This document shows, in pieces, positions 63,450 to 64,000 of a DNA stretch of 64,000 nt (position 1 is the stretch's first letter; every line of letters begins with the position of its first letter). Location: positions 16,868,501-16,932,500 of the forward strand of contig CATNEN010000001.1 in NCBI GenBank assembly GCA_950097015.1. The letters run 5' to 3'. The position numbers were made by a program, and so were the translations under genes. The notes under the pieces are model-generated. The model had not been told where the DNA came from and searched no databases. It worked only from the letters and a program-made list of their open reading frames with translations. The DNA comes from Macrostomum hystrix (taxonomy: Eukaryota > Platyhelminthes > Macrostomidae).

Positions 63450-64000
63450 GAGAGACTGAGACAGAGACTGAGACTGTGAGACTGTGAGACTGAGACTGTG
63501 AGACTGTGAGACTGAGACTGAGACTGTGAGACTGTGAGACTGAGACTGAGACTGTGAGACTGAGACTGTGAGACTGTGAGACTGAGACTGAGACTGAGAC
63601 TGAGACTGAGACTGAGACTGAGACTGTGAGACTGTGAGACTGAGACTGAGACTGAGACTGAGACTGAGACTGTGAGACTGTGAGACTGAGACTGAGACTG
63701 TGACTGTGACTGTGACTGTGAGACTGAGACTGAGACTGTGACTGTGACTGTGAGACTGAGACTGAGACTGAAACTGTGAGACTGAGACTGAGACTGAGAC
63801 TGAGACTGAAACTGTGAGACTGAGACTCAGACTGAGACTGAGACTGAGACTGTGAGACTGAGACTGAGACTGAGACTGAGACTGTGAGACTGAGACTGAG
63901 ACTGAGACTGAGACTGAGACTGAGACTGTGAGACTGTGAGACTGTGAGACTGAGACTGTGAGACTGAGACTGTGAGACTGTGAGACTGAGACTGAGACTG
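63450..64000 (+). repeat. Simple repeat (gagact / gtgagact), continues past the window
   Basis: Hexamer gagact alternates with octamer gtgagact, with some gtgact steps near 63700. The right end lies outside the window. Confidence 0.93.

Overview
This is a window of nuclear DNA from a metazoan, probably a marine invertebrate. The signs are split genes with GT-AG introns, a caspase with two death-effector domains, an animal-type glutaminyl cyclase, tRNA-derived SINEs, LINE, BEL/Pao, Helitron and DDE transposon remains, and about 15 kb of minisatellites. The phylum cannot be fixed from sequence alone. There are no operons, ribosome-binding sites or CRISPR arrays.

Layout. 0-1 kb: a Crypton-like recombinase fragment between 68-bp direct repeats. 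1.4-1.7 kb: a tRNA-derived SINE. 2.2-14.1 kb and again at 27.3-28.2 kb: a family of small intronless genes for secreted, arginine-rich, probably C-terminally amidated peptides that look like antimicrobial peptide (AMP) precursors. Six copies are intact, one is a pseudogene and one is a relic of promoter and flank only. Four intact copies lie in two 2.9-kb inverted-repeat arms (3244-6138 and 7929-10833). 14.9-17.3 kb: a broken DDE transposase, hairpin elements and an RT fragment. 17.5-24.2 kb: a nearly complete LINE on the minus strand, with 97-bp repeats in its 5' UTR. 24.4-27 kb: a SINE flanked by an unusually long direct repeat, and BEL/Pao remains. 32.4-34.6 kb: the 5' half of a Helitron.

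Three host genes occupy the right half. A secreted glutaminyl-peptide cyclotransferase (37393-39288, three exons) and a WD40-repeat protein (52900-58301, four exons) could be reassembled with consistent splice phases. A caspase-8-like initiator caspase (47716-49125, minus strand) appears in one long open frame, with a likely splice acceptor near its 5' end. Minisatellites fill the space between and inside these genes, including introns of the cyclase and WD40 genes. Their units run from 7 to 34 bp, and several arrays show variant or higher-order structure.

The best candidate for an undescribed system is the AMP-like family. It has one conserved secretory and acidic prepro-region, an invariant TATA-to-ATG distance of 103 nt, three kinds of cationic C-terminal peptide and recent duplication by inverted repeat. 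The second is a roughly 120-unit intronic minisatellite in which most units carry a match to the RNA polymerase III B-box. No gene was identified by database search: names rest on motifs and family knowledge.
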